Assembly (NCBI RefSeq): GCF_020179755.1 | Contig: NZ_JAIUCY010000010.1 | Location: 1 to 64,000 of the forward strand | Direction of reading: 5' to 3' | Source: Herbaspirillum sp. alder98 | Lineage (GTDB): Bacteria; Pseudomonadota; Gammaproteobacteria; Burkholderiales; Burkholderiaceae_D | DNA: 64,000 bases | Shown here: positions 26,401 through 35,147 of the stretch, piece by piece | Layout of the letters: every line of letters starts with the position of its first letter | How positions within the stretch are numbered: the first letter of the stretch is position 1 | The notes under the pieces: generated by a model | Told to the model about the DNA's origin: nothing | What the model saw: only the letters and a program-made list of their open reading frames with translations | Database searches by the model: none | Made by a program: the position numbers and the translations under genes

Positions 26401-27185
26401 TCGTCGAGGTGCCAGACCCGAACCTGGTCATCGACGCCGATCCCCATCGCATTACCCAGGTGATCAGCAACATTCTCAACAACGCGGCCAAGTACACGCC
26501 GGCCGGCGGCAAGATCGTGGTCGCTTCGCATGCCGATGGCGATTACGCCGTCATCACCGTGAGCGATAACGGGATCGGCCTTTCGGCCGAACACATCACC
26601 ACCGTCTTCAGCATGTTCGCCCAGATCCAGACCGAGGTTGATCGCGCGCAAGGCGGCCTGGGCATCGGGCTGCACCTGGTCAAACGACTGGTCGACCTGC
26701 ATGACGGCGAGGTGTCTGTCGTCAGTGAAGGGCTGGGGTTGGGCAGTACGTTCTCGATACGCCTGCCGCGCGTGCCGCATGACACGGCCAATGGAAAATC
26801 CGGCCAGCAGGCGCAGTCCGGGCGCGCCCGGGTCTTGAATATCCTCATCGTCGACGACAATGTCGACAGCGCCGAGATGCTGCAGATGTTGATGGACTAT
26901 CACGGCCATTCGGCCCGCGTCGCGGCCACGGGCCGGGAAGCGCTCAGTATTGCCGGCACGACGCCACCGGACGTGGTGTTCCTCGATATCGGCTTGCCGG
27001 ATATGTCCGGTTATGAAGTGGCGGTAGAGCTGCGGAAGATCCCTGGCCTGGACAAAGCCAAATTCGTCGCCCTCACGGGGCGGGGCGCCGAAGCCGACAA
27101 GCTGAGCGCGACCGCGGCTGGCTTCGACCACCACGTGACCAAACCGGCCTCGCTTGAACGCTTGATCGAGATTCTTGCCGAATAG
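23406..27185 (+). CDS. Double hybrid sensor histidine kinase/response regulator
   Basis: A 1259-residue cytoplasmic signalling protein with no clear membrane segment. Domain order: PAS-like sensor (1-160, with GPIEEWPQSLRTAVSLCLSS), GAF-like region (165-330), HisKA (FFSNISHEFRTPLTL, near 347-360), ATPase domain (to about 565), receiver 1 (ILIADDNRDMREYL near 630, phospho-Asp in SDVMMPVLDGF), PAS (about 766-880), a second HisKA (TLAHELRNPLAPI near 905), a second ATPase (to about 1125), and receiver 2 (ILIVDDNVDSAEML near 1145, FLDIGLPDMSGYE). The start is GTG, with GGAG about 8 bp before it. No output gene adjoins; a phosphorelay to other proteins is likely. Confidence 0.92.
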   Translation: MGELDSKTSWLAGGGEMGKLIRSMDWTDSPLGPIEEWPQSLRTAVSLCLSSTFPILIAWGPHDIQIYNDAYRPICGAKHPQSMGEDFKICWATALPMVGDAFDRAHQGEGTYIRDQRMFLDRYGYLEEAFMTFSFSPIRVESGEVGGVFHPISESTDKVLGARRTSSLRDLSAGLAKCLSIEELCQGLVQRHESLSLDVPFTLFYQLEGDTLRRRGVAGLDAAGPMAPDVVTLDSTGGWPFSEAMQSRTIVQVPDLLTRFGEHAAGPYPEAPTQAVILPVIAAGSELPFGFLVAGVSARRALDTEYLDFYALLANAVSTSVTNVLVYQHEQRKAEELAEIDRAKTAFFSNISHEFRTPLTLMVGPLDDALADTSEPLGPVQRTRLEVTHRNSQRLLKLVNALLDFSRIEAGRAKANFAATDLSSLTEDLASVFRSTIEKAGLAFEVSIADLGEPVFVDRDMWEKVVFNLLSNAFKFTFEGKISVTLERVPGAARLAITDTGSGIAAEELPRVFERFHRIENSQGRTYEGTGIGLALIQELVKLHHGQIGATSTPGRGSSFHVEIPFGTGHLKESDIAGSINPVAISKDAQPGIAFIQEAQAWLPDAQGSTEVAEKEAVPSPSLVANDALPVHILIADDNRDMREYLKRLLESYATVEACADGEAAYAAVCAAPPDLVLSDVMMPVLDGFGLLKKIKTNDVTKDVPVILLSARAGDEAKIEGIQAGADDYLVKPFSANELLSRIKGQVDASRRRRAARAALELSEQYFRSLVDASTAIIWTTDQAGRSTYLSRRWYDFSGQPSGQAPIPSWIDSIHPDDRQAATQDFLACCAAGSAFHHVYRLRHASGAYRWAVVSGTPLFDEADNGIGFVGSVVDVHDEREAKRTLEILADDLAKINQRQNEFLVTLAHELRNPLAPIRNGLEVIKMLGSDNERQRGIHQMMDRQVHHLTHLVEDLLDIARITEGKIKLQKQHVSVKEAFTDAVEISMPLIEKNQHKLIVEVPDPNLVIDADPHRITQVISNILNNAAKYTPAGGKIVVASHADGDYAVITVSDNGIGLSAEHITTVFSMFAQIQTEVDRAQGGLGIGLHLVKRLVDLHDGEVSVVSEGLGLGSTFSIRLPRVPHDTANGKSGQQAQSGRARVLNILIVDDNVDSAEMLQMLMDYHGHSARVAATGREALSIAGTTPPDVVFLDIGLPDMSGYEVAVELRKIPGLDKAKFVALTGRGAEADKLSATAAGFDHHVTKPASLERLIEILAE

Positions 27186-27210
27186 CGTGTTGAGGCGTGC
27201 GCAAAAAAAG

Positions 27211-27247
27211 ACGCTGAGTACCGGCGCAGGCCGGTACCCAGTGACGT
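27211..27247. repeat. Degenerate single REP hairpin
   Basis: GTACCGGC-GCAG-GCCGGTAC forms an 8-bp stem, flanked by ACGCTGA and CCAGTGACGT words like those next to the REP hairpins at 53 and 61.9 kb. It sits between convergent genes. It may act as a transcription stop for the leftward gene, with a run of T a few bases beyond on the minus strand. Confidence 0.6.
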
Positions 27248-27268
27248 TCGTTACGCCTCGGAAGAAAC

Positions 27269-27985
27269 TTAGAGAACGGGTTTGCCGATCGCCAGATTGC
27301 CGGTACTTCTCAGTTTGGCGCGCGGCGCCATCGTCATTACCCAGCCGACCAGCTGGCCGCTAGCGTCGGTATAGGCGCGCACGCTGCCGCGACCGATTCC
27401 GGTCTGCTTGCTGCCGGTCTTTCGGTAACGGGTATCGGTCTTGCCGTGCGCGCTGGATGAGTCGATCACCACGATCTCCCATTGCGTAGTGCCCGGTATG
27501 ACAGGCTCGATCTGGGTCTCGATCAATCTCGGCCTGGCATCGACCAGCATGACGTGGCCGGTGTTTCTGTCGTCCTCATACTTGGCGGCAAAGATATCGC
27601 CGACCTCGACTTGGTCCATGTTCTTCCTGTGCACAAAGCCGTCGCTGGCCGCAATGGCGGCGTAGAAATTCTCGGCCTTGGGATACGATTTCCAGCGCTG
27701 ATGCGCAAACACCTGCATCACCTGCGGGGCGTCACGTTTCAACAGCGCGCCGACCAGGCCGCTGCAGTCGGTATGCACTTCAGACACATCTGCCTGGCCC
27801 AGCAGGGTGGGATCGCCCTTGATCCGGATCCAGCCCCGATATTGATAACTATTGTTTTCGGGCGCGACGTCGTTGAGCAGGGTCCTGGCCGTCGCCAGGT
27901 AAGGGGGGACGTCCTGCGCCTGCGCCAGCCATGGGAACACCAGCGTGCTGGCGACGATCAGCTTGATCCATTGGTGGCGTTGCAT
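27269..27985 (-). CDS. Secreted NlpC/P60-like cysteine peptidase (putative)
   Basis: A 238-residue protein with a signal peptide (MQRHQWIKLIVASTLVFPWL, ending AQAQ). VHTDCSGLVGALLKRD has the Cys in a DCSGLV setting typical of NlpC/P60 enzymes, and NTGHVMLVDARPR supplies the His. GDIFAAKYEDD between them is the usual spacer region. Such enzymes cleave peptidoglycan peptides. Overall similarity is loose, so the fold assignment is better supported than the activity. It is convergent with the kinase gene. Confidence 0.68.
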   Translation of the reverse strand: MQRHQWIKLIVASTLVFPWLAQAQDVPPYLATARTLLNDVAPENNSYQYRGWIRIKGDPTLLGQADVSEVHTDCSGLVGALLKRDAPQVMQVFAHQRWKSYPKAENFYAAIAASDGFVHRKNMDQVEVGDIFAAKYEDDRNTGHVMLVDARPRLIETQIEPVIPGTTQWEIVVIDSSSAHGKTDTRYRKTGSKQTGIGRGSVRAYTDASGQLVGWVMTMAPRAKLRSTGNLAIGKPVL

Positions 27986-28178
27986 GACATTCCCCTCATT
28001 TTTTCTGCTGGCCGTCCGGTTACCCAGAGGTCGAAATCCTCAATCCTCGACGTTGAACCATGTTCGCATAGCCGGCTGACAGCGATCTGACATGGTCGCC
28101 GCCTATGTGGCGGAAAGGGCGCTTCGATGTTTTCCAGGCAATCTTGAGCAGCTTGGCTATGTCGCCATTGATCGCTAT

Positions 28179-28916
28179 TCATGCATACGAGGATGCAGAG
28201 CGCATTGCAACAGAGATGGGTCGGTCCAACTGACGGCTCCATGCCTGGTAGGTTTGATCCGCGATCAAATGCAATGCCTCGATGCGCTCATGCAGTCCTT
28301 CCAGGATTTGCGCCTCGCCTTGAGCCGCCGGGCCGTGCGCGTGACGCAATTCTGTGCGTCCCGCGGCACACCAGTTCCTGACGCTTGCCTCGGTCACCTC
28401 CAGGTGTCCCTGGAAGGCCCAATGGCGCCCGCGCAGGAAGCCTTTGTTCAGGCAATGACTGCCATACATCGTGCGCACCGCGCCAGCTGGAATTTCAAAT
28501 GTGTCGTAGTGCCAGTTGAAGATCGTCACTTGCCGGGGCAGGCCCATGCGGTGCTGTGCGGGCGGTGTGACCCATATCGGGCTCCAGCCGATGTTGGGGC
28601 AACCATTGCGGCTGACCTTGGCGCCCATCGCGCGCGCAAGCATCTGCGCGCCGAAGCAGTGGCCGAGAACCGGAACGTCGCGCCTGATGGCATCTTGCAA
28701 TAATGTCAATTCATCCTCGATCCATGGCAAGGATTCATTCACACAGTGATCGCTACCCAATACGATGAGACCGCTGAATTTGCTGGCGTCGACTGGCGCT
28801 GTTCCATCCGAGGCAGGAGAGATAAGTCGATAAGGAAGGTCGTTTTTATCCAGATGATCGAGCAATACGCCCGGTCCTTGCGTTGCTTCGTGTTGAAGAA
28901 TGGCGATCGGTCTCAT
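28179..28916 (-). CDS. Type 1 glutamine amidotransferase (GMP synthase-like domain)
   Basis: A 245-residue cytoplasmic protein. The nucleophile elbow VLGHCFGAQMLARAMGA and the His-Glu pair in AFQGHLEVTEASV give the complete class I triad. The N-terminal strand is RPIAILQHEATQGPG. Stand-alone enzymes of this type often act on gamma-glutamyl compounds, but the substrate here is unknown. It has no operon partners and reads leftward away from a 409-bp gap. Confidence 0.85.
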   Translation of the reverse strand: MRPIAILQHEATQGPGVLLDHLDKNDLPYRLISPASDGTAPVDASKFSGLIVLGSDHCVNESLPWIEDELTLLQDAIRRDVPVLGHCFGAQMLARAMGAKVSRNGCPNIGWSPIWVTPPAQHRMGLPRQVTIFNWHYDTFEIPAGAVRTMYGSHCLNKGFLRGRHWAFQGHLEVTEASVRNWCAAGRTELRHAHGPAAQGEAQILEGLHERIEALHLIADQTYQAWSRQLDRPISVAMRSASSYA

Positions 28917-29325
28917 GGAGTCGTGACTTGCATCGGCAAGCCCGTTGTGACGGAAACGTCAATCTAGACTCTGCGGCATAAAAACCGGATTCCAATTGAG
29001 GGGATCTACATAAATGCCGCGTAAAAACGGGGCGTTCATGAAGCAGGTTGTTCCTTCTTCTCCCCAACGCCATAACGCCTTTCTCCGAAAAATTTACATT
29101 TTTCTGCGAAAAACCGGTTCCCTTTTTTGAATCTCGATTGGCAATGGATGTATTAGGCAGATTCTTTTAGCCCGATCGGCTTCTCCCTTGCTTGGCTGAA
29201 ATCAAATCAGTCAATACGGGGGGCAGCAATGGTCAGGTCCAGGACCTGGCCATCGATCAAGTAGTTACCCGAATCACGCCCATTCTGACGTTCCATTGTT
29301 CCAATTTCTTTAAGGGAAAAGCCTC
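28917..29325. other. 409-bp intergenic region between divergent genes
   Basis: No convincing gene was found. The region is AT-richer than its surroundings, with ATTTACATTTTTCTGCG near 29090. The only strong structure is the palindrome at 29230-29252, described separately. Confidence 0.5.
29230..29252. promoter_or_regulatory. 23-bp near-perfect palindrome upstream of the 29326 operon
   Basis: CAGGTCC-A-GGACCTG with outer arms TGG/CCA (one mismatch between them). It lies about 75 bp before the ATG at 29326, a good place for an operator. There is no T-run, so it is not a standard terminator. Confidence 0.5.
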
Positions 29326-30033
29326 ATGAAAGCGCCCAGGTTCCTGACATCGCTGCTGGCCGCGCTGCTGCTGGCCAGCATGTTTTGCATCGAGACCCAT
29401 GCCGCCACGCCGGCGGCCAAGAAAGTGCTGCTGGTCGTGCGCATGGAAGGCAAGAGCCTGCCGGTCGACCAGAAGATCCAGCAGCACCTCGCTGCACGCG
29501 GATACATCGTCACGCTGCAAAGTCAGTACGCATCGGTTGATGCAGCACGTGACACCGACCTGGTGATCCTCTCCGCCACGGTGCGATCGCGGGACCTCCT
29601 GGGGGCATACCGCAACGTGACGGCGCCCATGCTGACCTGGGAAAGTGACCTGCTCGACGATCTCGGCATGACCGCCAAGCGTGTCGATATCGACTTCGGC
29701 AAGGTGGAAAAAGAACGCTATGCATGGCTCGTCAATGCGCCGCATCCGTTGGCCGCGGGGTTGCCGGCCGGCGTGGTGAATGTCTATGAAAAGCCTGCTG
29801 CAATGAACTGGGGCAGGCCCGGCCTGGGCGCATCCGTCATCGCCACGGTGTATGGCCAGCCGGATAAATCCATCATCTTTGGCTATGAGAAGGGCGCCAC
29901 GATGGACTACGAATCGCTGGCCCCGGCACGTCGCGTCATGTTTTTCCTCGATAACGAAACCTTCACCAACCTTTCCGGTTCCGGGCTCAAGCTGTTCGAC
30001 GCTGCCGTCGACTGGGCGCTGGGATCGAACTAA
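29326..30033 (+). CDS. Secreted protein with a glutamine amidotransferase/ThuA-like fold (putative)
   Basis: A 235-residue protein with a clear signal peptide (about 1-26, ending THAAT). The mature start KKVLLVVRMEGKSLPVDQKI, the segment DTDLVILSATVRSRDLLGAY and the segment APMLTWESDLLDDLGMTAKR suggest a flavodoxin-like alpha/beta fold as in ThuA or class I amidotransferase-like domains. The nucleophile Cys is absent, so catalysis of that type is unlikely. It stands 50 bp upstream of a TonB receptor gene and is probably cotranscribed with it. The role is unknown. Confidence 0.65.
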   Translation: MKAPRFLTSLLAALLLASMFCIETHAATPAAKKVLLVVRMEGKSLPVDQKIQQHLAARGYIVTLQSQYASVDAARDTDLVILSATVRSRDLLGAYRNVTAPMLTWESDLLDDLGMTAKRVDIDFGKVEKERYAWLVNAPHPLAAGLPAGVVNVYEKPAAMNWGRPGLGASVIATVYGQPDKSIIFGYEKGATMDYESLAPARRVMFFLDNETFTNLSGSGLKLFDAAVDWALGSN

Positions 30034-30083
30034 CTTCACCACCTCTTATTCACTGCCCTTGGCGATCACCGCCGGAATTCATC

Positions 30084-32195
30084 ATGACCACTAAATTATC
30101 CCGTCGCAGGAAGCAGGTGCTGCTTGGCATTTCATTGATGTCGACCGCAATGCCCATGTCAGCCTGGGCCCAGGCCACCGATTCGGCAGAAACCGGATTG
30201 GCTCCCATCCAGGTGCTTGGCGAAAAAAAACAGGACAACGAGAAAGATTACACGGCACGCAGTGCCCCGAGCGTGCTGCGCTCGGAAGCGCCTTTATTCC
30301 AGACCGCGCAATCGATCACGGTGATTACGGCCAAGCAGATCGAGGAAAGACAGGCGAAGACAGTTGCGGAAGCCCTCGATGGCGTGGCGGGCGTGACTGC
30401 CGGCGCTTATGGCCGACGCGGCTGGGATGACTTCATGATCCGCGGTCAGATTTCGTCGGCGCAGACCTATGTCGACGGCCTGCGAACGCAGAATTCCACC
30501 AATGTCCTGCGGGCAGAGGACATCTTCGGCCTGAGTTCGATCGATGTGGTCAAGGGCCCGACGTCGGTTGGCTTTGGCATGGCGTTGCCCGGCGGGCTGG
30601 TCAACCTGACCACCAAACGCCCCCAGGCGGACACGTTCTTCACTGCCGGCCTGAGCTACGGCAGCTACGCTCAGAAAGACGCTACCGTCGATCTGAACGT
30701 TGCGCCCAAGGGCAGCAGCAAGGGCGCGTTTCGCCTTTTAGCGCATGTATCGGACCAGAACGACCCGACCGACCATGTGTACTTCAAAAGCCAATACGTG
30801 GCGGGGTCATACAACTTCGATCTGAATGCCAGCAATGAACTGTCGATCATTGCCAGCTACCAGCACCGCGAATACATCCGCAACCAGGGCGTGCCGCTGA
30901 ACTGGTCGGAACGCTATGGGCGCGGCATCTTTGTCGGCGAACCGGACCGGCCTTATAAAGTCGACGTCACCCGTGTCGGCTCCAACTACACGCATTACTT
31001 TGACAACGGCTGGGCCTTCAAGCAGAACCTTACCGTTTCAAGAGGCAGCAGCTGGACTAACTCGGTATTCGCTTCCGGTGCGGCCCGGTTCCCGCTCGTC
31101 GCCCGCCAGATCAACAACCAGGACAAGCAGGACCTGAATGTGGTGATGGATAATTACCTGCAGCGCAGTTTCGATCTTGGCAGGGTCAAGTACGACATCG
31201 TCACGGGTCTGGACACGATGCGCGAACGCAGCGATTACTACCAGCGCGTCGACAACATCAATGCGTTCAACGCCAACACCCAGGTCTACGGCGTCACGTC
31301 GATCACGCGGGGCACGGCAGCCCGTGACGTGACCACTACGCAAGATGTCGGCCTGTACCTGCGCAATACGATCAAGGTCGACAACCGATGGATCATCGGC
31401 CTGTCCGGCCGCCATGACTGGGCGCGGGTGAATGTGAAGCATCTGTTAGGCGGCGCCGATGCGACGAATTCCAATACGGCATTCACTGGCAGCGCCTCGC
31501 TGATGTATCGCATCAACGACGCCTTCGCGCCCTACGTCAGCTATTCGACTTCGTTCATGCCGGGCACCGACCTGGGCGCCAATGGCACCTTGCTGAAACC
31601 GGAGACCGGCAAGCAGACCGAAGTCGGGATGAAGTTCCAGGGCTATGAGCAGCGCCTGCAAGGTTATCTGGCCGCCTATGACCTGCGCCGCCAGAACGTG
31701 ACCGAAGCCGATGCCACGCTGGGTTATTCGGTCCAGACTGGCGAGCAGGTAACAAAGGGCTTCGAGGCGGAAGCCTCGGCCTCGCTGACCAGGCAGTGGA
31801 ATGTGTCGGCGTCGTACAGTTACATTCCATTCGCGAAGACGACGCAGAGTCTCACGACGACTGATATCGGCAAGCGAATCAATCTCGTGCCCAAGAGCGC
31901 TGTCGGCTTATTCACCCAGTATTATTTCAGCCCCGGCAAGCTGGGCTGGAATACCGGGGCAGGCGCCCGTTATCAAAGCGCCCGCACATCGCAACGGGGT
32001 GTCAACTATGTCGCCCTCGCGGGGCATACGGTGTTCGACGTGAATGCCGGCTATGAGGCAGATTCCTGGGGCGTCAACCTGAGCATCAAGAATCTGTTCG
32101 ACAAGGAATACATCCAGGGCACCACGCCGGCGGCCACGCTGATCACCTTCGGCAGCCCGCGAACCTTCCTGTTGACCGCGAAGTTCAAGTATTGA
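30084..32195 (+). CDS. TonB-dependent siderophore receptor
   Basis: A 703-residue outer-membrane receptor. Signal peptide about 1-32 (ends AWAQA). A TonB-box-like segment (GLAPIQVLGEKK), a plug with GRRGWDDFMIRGQISSAQTY and IDVVKGPTSVGFGMALPGG, and the barrel follow, ending TFLLTAKFKY with a terminal aromatic residue. It resembles receptors for hydroxamate or catecholate siderophores. Gene order with the secreted protein at 29326 suggests a joint function. No Fur box could be assigned. Confidence 0.92.
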   Translation: MTTKLSRRRKQVLLGISLMSTAMPMSAWAQATDSAETGLAPIQVLGEKKQDNEKDYTARSAPSVLRSEAPLFQTAQSITVITAKQIEERQAKTVAEALDGVAGVTAGAYGRRGWDDFMIRGQISSAQTYVDGLRTQNSTNVLRAEDIFGLSSIDVVKGPTSVGFGMALPGGLVNLTTKRPQADTFFTAGLSYGSYAQKDATVDLNVAPKGSSKGAFRLLAHVSDQNDPTDHVYFKSQYVAGSYNFDLNASNELSIIASYQHREYIRNQGVPLNWSERYGRGIFVGEPDRPYKVDVTRVGSNYTHYFDNGWAFKQNLTVSRGSSWTNSVFASGAARFPLVARQINNQDKQDLNVVMDNYLQRSFDLGRVKYDIVTGLDTMRERSDYYQRVDNINAFNANTQVYGVTSITRGTAARDVTTTQDVGLYLRNTIKVDNRWIIGLSGRHDWARVNVKHLLGGADATNSNTAFTGSASLMYRINDAFAPYVSYSTSFMPGTDLGANGTLLKPETGKQTEVGMKFQGYEQRLQGYLAAYDLRRQNVTEADATLGYSVQTGEQVTKGFEAEASASLTRQWNVSASYSYIPFAKTTQSLTTTDIGKRINLVPKSAVGLFTQYYFSPGKLGWNTGAGARYQSARTSQRGVNYVALAGHTVFDVNAGYEADSWGVNLSIKNLFDKEYIQGTTPAATLITFGSPRTFLLTAKFKY

Positions 32196-32269
32196 CTTGA
32201 CTAGCCCTGTGGGGCCGGATGGTTTCCGGTCCCGCGCTGGCGCGCTCGGCTTGTCGTGATGACGGCTTT

Positions 32270-33820
32270 TCAGCCGCCCTTCACCTTGAACACGCTGACC
32301 GTCTGCAACAGTTTGGCCGCCTGGTCTTCCAGCGCCCCCGCTGCCGCTGCGGCTTCTTCGACCAACGCGGCGTTTTGCTGTGTTACCTGGTCCATCTGCG
32401 ACATGGCCATGTTGATCTGGCCGATGCCTTCGGTCTGTTCGCGGCTGGCGGCGCTGATTTCCTGCACGATGTCGGTCACCCGGCCAACGCTGCTCACAAC
32501 TTCCTGCATGGTCGTACCGGCCTGCATCACCAATGCGCTGCCGTCAGCGACCTTGTCGACGGAGTCGTCGATCAACTCCTTGATTTCCTTGGCCGCTGCT
32601 GCCGAGCGCTGCGCCAGGCCGCGTACTTCGGACGCGACTACCGCGAATCCGCGCCCCTGTTCTCCGGCCCTGGCAGCCTCGACGGCGGCATTGAGCGCCA
32701 GGATGTTGGTCTGGAAGGCAATGCCGTCGATCACGGCAATGATGTCCACGATGCGTTTAGACGACTCGTTGATGCTGGCCATTTTCTGGATGACGTCGCC
32801 GACCACGCTGCCTCCCCGCACTGCGATCTGGGAGGCCTCCGTCGCCAGCGTGCTGGCCTCCAGTGCGTTGTCGGCGTTGTGGCTGACCGTCGAGGTCAGT
32901 TCTTCCATCGCCGACGCGGTCTCTTCCAGCGAGCTGGCCTGCTGTTCCGTGCGGGAGGAGAGTTCGAGATTGCCGGTAGCGATCTGGCTGGACGCGGTGG
33001 CGACCGTATCGGTGCCGCTGCGTACTTCGCGCACGATCCCGGCCAGGTTGTCGTTCATCGCTCGCAACGCGGCGATCAGCATGCCGGTTTCATCCCGGCT
33101 GGCTGGTCGGATCTCCGCAGTCAGGTCGCCCGCGGCGACGCGCTGTGCCAAAGACACAGCCTCGCCCAGCGGCGTGGTGATGCTGCGCGTGGCGTACCAG
33201 GCCGAGAACGCCCCCAGGGCGACCGCTGCCAGGGTCAGTCCCAGCAGGAGTTCCAACGTGACGACATAGTCCGCCCGCATCGTGGTGATGCTTTGCTGGT
33301 TCTGTTTTTCCTGCAGTTCGATCATGGCCTGGATATCGCCGAACCACTGGTTTTGCGGCGTCTGCACCGCAGTCTGGAGATAGCTTGCCGCTTCCTTTTC
33401 ATTGGATGCATCAGCCAGCGAGATCACCTTGTCGAAGCTTGGCCTGATCTTGGCGCGGTGGGATTCGATCTCGACGCTCAGCTTCCTGGCTGCATCGGAT
33501 TTCACCAGCGACTGCAGCCTGGCGAAGGTATCGTCATATTGCTTGCGCGCTTTGAGTACGATGTCTCTCTGAGCGCGGCGCGTCTCAGCGTCGGTATAAA
33601 GGATGATGTTGCGCAGGGAACGCACTTCCGTATTGAGGAAGCCGCGCATGGCGTTGGCGGCGGCGATCTTGACGTTATTTTCTTCTACGATGACCTCGGC
33701 CTGCCTGTTGTTGGCCGACAGGGATTGCCACCCCACGACGGCCACCACGCATAGCAGGCACAGTACGACGCTGAATGCGATGGCCAGCCGCGCGCCAATC
33801 TTCAAATCCGAATACTTCAT
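32270..33820 (-). CDS. Methyl-accepting chemotaxis protein
   Basis: A 516-residue chemoreceptor. TM1 is near residues 11-32 ([20 protein letters not shown]). A four-helix-bundle periplasmic domain follows, then TM2 near 188-210, HAMP ([21 protein letters not shown]) and the signalling hairpin. The tip [20 protein letters not shown] is intact and interacts with CheA/CheW. There is no C-terminal NWETF-like pentapeptide. The gene is monocistronic, and the ligand is unknown. Confidence 0.93.
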   Translation of the reverse strand: MKYSDLKIGARLAIAFSVVLCLLCVVAVVGWQSLSANNRQAEVIVEENNVKIAAANAMRGFLNTEVRSLRNIILYTDAETRRAQRDIVLKARKQYDDTFARLQSLVKSDAARKLSVEIESHRAKIRPSFDKVISLADASNEKEAASYLQTAVQTPQNQWFGDIQAMIELQEKQNQQSITTMRADYVVTLELLLGLTLAAVALGAFSAWYATRSITTPLGEAVSLAQRVAAGDLTAEIRPASRDETGMLIAALRAMNDNLAGIVREVRSGTDTVATASSQIATGNLELSSRTEQQASSLEETASAMEELTSTVSHNADNALEASTLATEASQIAVRGGSVVGDVIQKMASINESSKRIVDIIAVIDGIAFQTNILALNAAVEAARAGEQGRGFAVVASEVRGLAQRSAAAAKEIKELIDDSVDKVADGSALVMQAGTTMQEVVSSVGRVTDIVQEISAASREQTEGIGQINMAMSQMDQVTQQNAALVEEAAAAAGALEDQAAKLLQTVSVFKVKGG

Positions 33821-34366
33821 GCTTTTCCCTGTTTTATCTTATTTTCCCAGGGCGACATTGTATGTTGAGGCCTTGTCGTCAAGCATCACCAATTCACATT
33901 TTCCAGGTCGGCCATTGCATCTTCTCGGCAGGTGGCTCAAGGGGGGGCTTTCGTAGCTTTGAATGAGATGCGCCGGGGGGTATTCCGAGTGCCTTTTCGG
34001 GTTTGTTACGCGTTAGTGCCTCCACACATGTCTCGGCGGATGATGTGTAAAGGTGATCGCCTTCGTCTCCGCCTGGTTCGGGATACTGTGTCCGATAACG
34101 CATCAGAAGCCAGACATAATCTCCGCACTCATCAACAAGCGGCGCCAGCACGAGAGAACGTATGCCATGGTTGTCTGGCCTTGGTCGAAGATTAGTAGCA
34201 ACTTGCCATTGTGGTGGGCGGGATTCAAGTTGGCTCACGGTCAACTCGTTTCGATCAGACAACGATCCCTAAATGATTGAATCGTCGATTCATGCTTGGA
34301 ATGGCTGTTCCTTGCCGATAAGGGGCTTCCATCGTGGCTTGGGTATTCGCACATGAGCGTCGCGAC
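33821..34366. other. 546-bp region without a convincing gene
   Basis: One leftward open frame (33894-34262) could encode 122 residues, but only from a TTG start with no good RBS, and its sequence matches nothing I know. I treat the region as non-coding or decayed. Confidence 0.4.
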
Positions 34367-34627
34367 CTAAGGGCTGAGGACACCATCCGATACAAAGCCA
34401 ATCCCACAATTGACACAGAAATATCCATCGAGGAATTGCTCCAGAGGAGATTCACCCAATGCCTCTATTTTGCATTCGTCCACCGCTAGTTGGTCTTTGC
34501 GTCGATACCCTGCGGGTTCTTCTTCAAATAGAACTTTGGGGCTGGCCTTCCCAATCAGAATTTTCTTTGCATGGACATGAATGCTGGAGAAGCATTTAGG
34601 ACAGACATCAGCGCGCTCGCATGACAT
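34367..34627 (-). CDS. Small putative zinc-ribbon protein
   Basis: An 86-residue protein with two CxxC pairs: CPKCFSS near the N-terminus and FCVNCGIGF near the C-terminus. This is the layout of a zinc ribbon. The central part is charged (LFEEEPAGYRRKDQLAVDEC). The region is less GC-rich than the surrounding core genes. No family is recognised and there is no operon partner. The coding call rests on the paired cysteines and plausible composition. Confidence 0.5.
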   Translation of the reverse strand: MSCERADVCPKCFSSIHVHAKKILIGKASPKVLFEEEPAGYRRKDQLAVDECKIEALGESPLEQFLDGYFCVNCGIGFVSDGVLSP

Positions 34628-34707
34628 ATTGGCATTGCCTTCGTGGTTGATTGAGCACAGCCTCTGGATTCTTGCAGACTATCGTATCGCCGGTAGGCGG
34701 TCAGGCC

Positions 34708-34733
34708 AGTCTGCTTCTGGCCGGTTGCGGACT
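34708..34733. repeat. Dispersed CTTCTGGCCG palindromic repeat, copy 1
   Basis: AGTCTGC...GCGGACT arms around TTCTGGCCGGTT. Very similar words occur at 36531-36554 and 45856-45880, all in intergenic accessory DNA. Confidence 0.5.
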
Positions 34734-34758
34734 TTTAAGTTTCAGTGGCAGCTCCTAT

Positions 34759-35046
34759 CTAGCGGTCAATATTGACCAATACCTCAGCGCGTATTTCGCA
34801 CCAATTCGGAATATATTGAGTGAAGATGAAAAAATCGTCGATATAACAAAGCCCGAGCTTTTCTAGCAATTTTAGACAGTCGTCTGCCGCATCACCACCA
34901 AAGAACGGACCAAGAGAAATTAAATCGTCTGTCTCATCAAAATACTCATCGAAATGAAGCTCTTTCATAACCGAGGATATGTCAATGGACTTCGAACGTA
35001 ATGCTTGACGTCGAATAATGATGCCAAAATCTTTAGAAATCTTCAT
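34759..35046 (-). CDS. Small hypothetical protein, low GC
   Basis: A 95-residue protein from ATG 35046 (MKISKDFGIIIRRQALRSKS); a longer start adds ten residues. It is acidic in the middle (FDEYFDETDDLISLGPFFGG) and ends AEVLVNIDR. The AT-rich base composition contrasts with the core genes, suggesting recent acquisition. Small acidic orphan proteins of this kind are often immunity or antitoxin proteins, but no toxin partner is visible here, so this remains open. Confidence 0.5.
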   Translation of the reverse strand: MKISKDFGIIIRRQALRSKSIDISSVMKELHFDEYFDETDDLISLGPFFGGDAADDCLKLLEKLGLCYIDDFFIFTQYIPNWCEIRAEVLVNIDR

Positions 35047-35147
35047 GTTGTCTATTTTTATCTTCAAAAAACGCAACTAAGCCAATGCGATAAATTTGCG
35101 TTTTTCAGCATGGACTCGATATCCGCTCCTGGCGCCGATTGCAGCCA

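Noticed and set aside
32219..33754. Rightward open frame of 511 codons
   Set aside because: Antisense to the chemoreceptor gene, which has intact domains and the conserved hairpin tip.
33894..34262. Leftward open frame of 122 codons
   Set aside because: Starts only with TTG, no RBS, and no family resemblance; too weak to call a gene.
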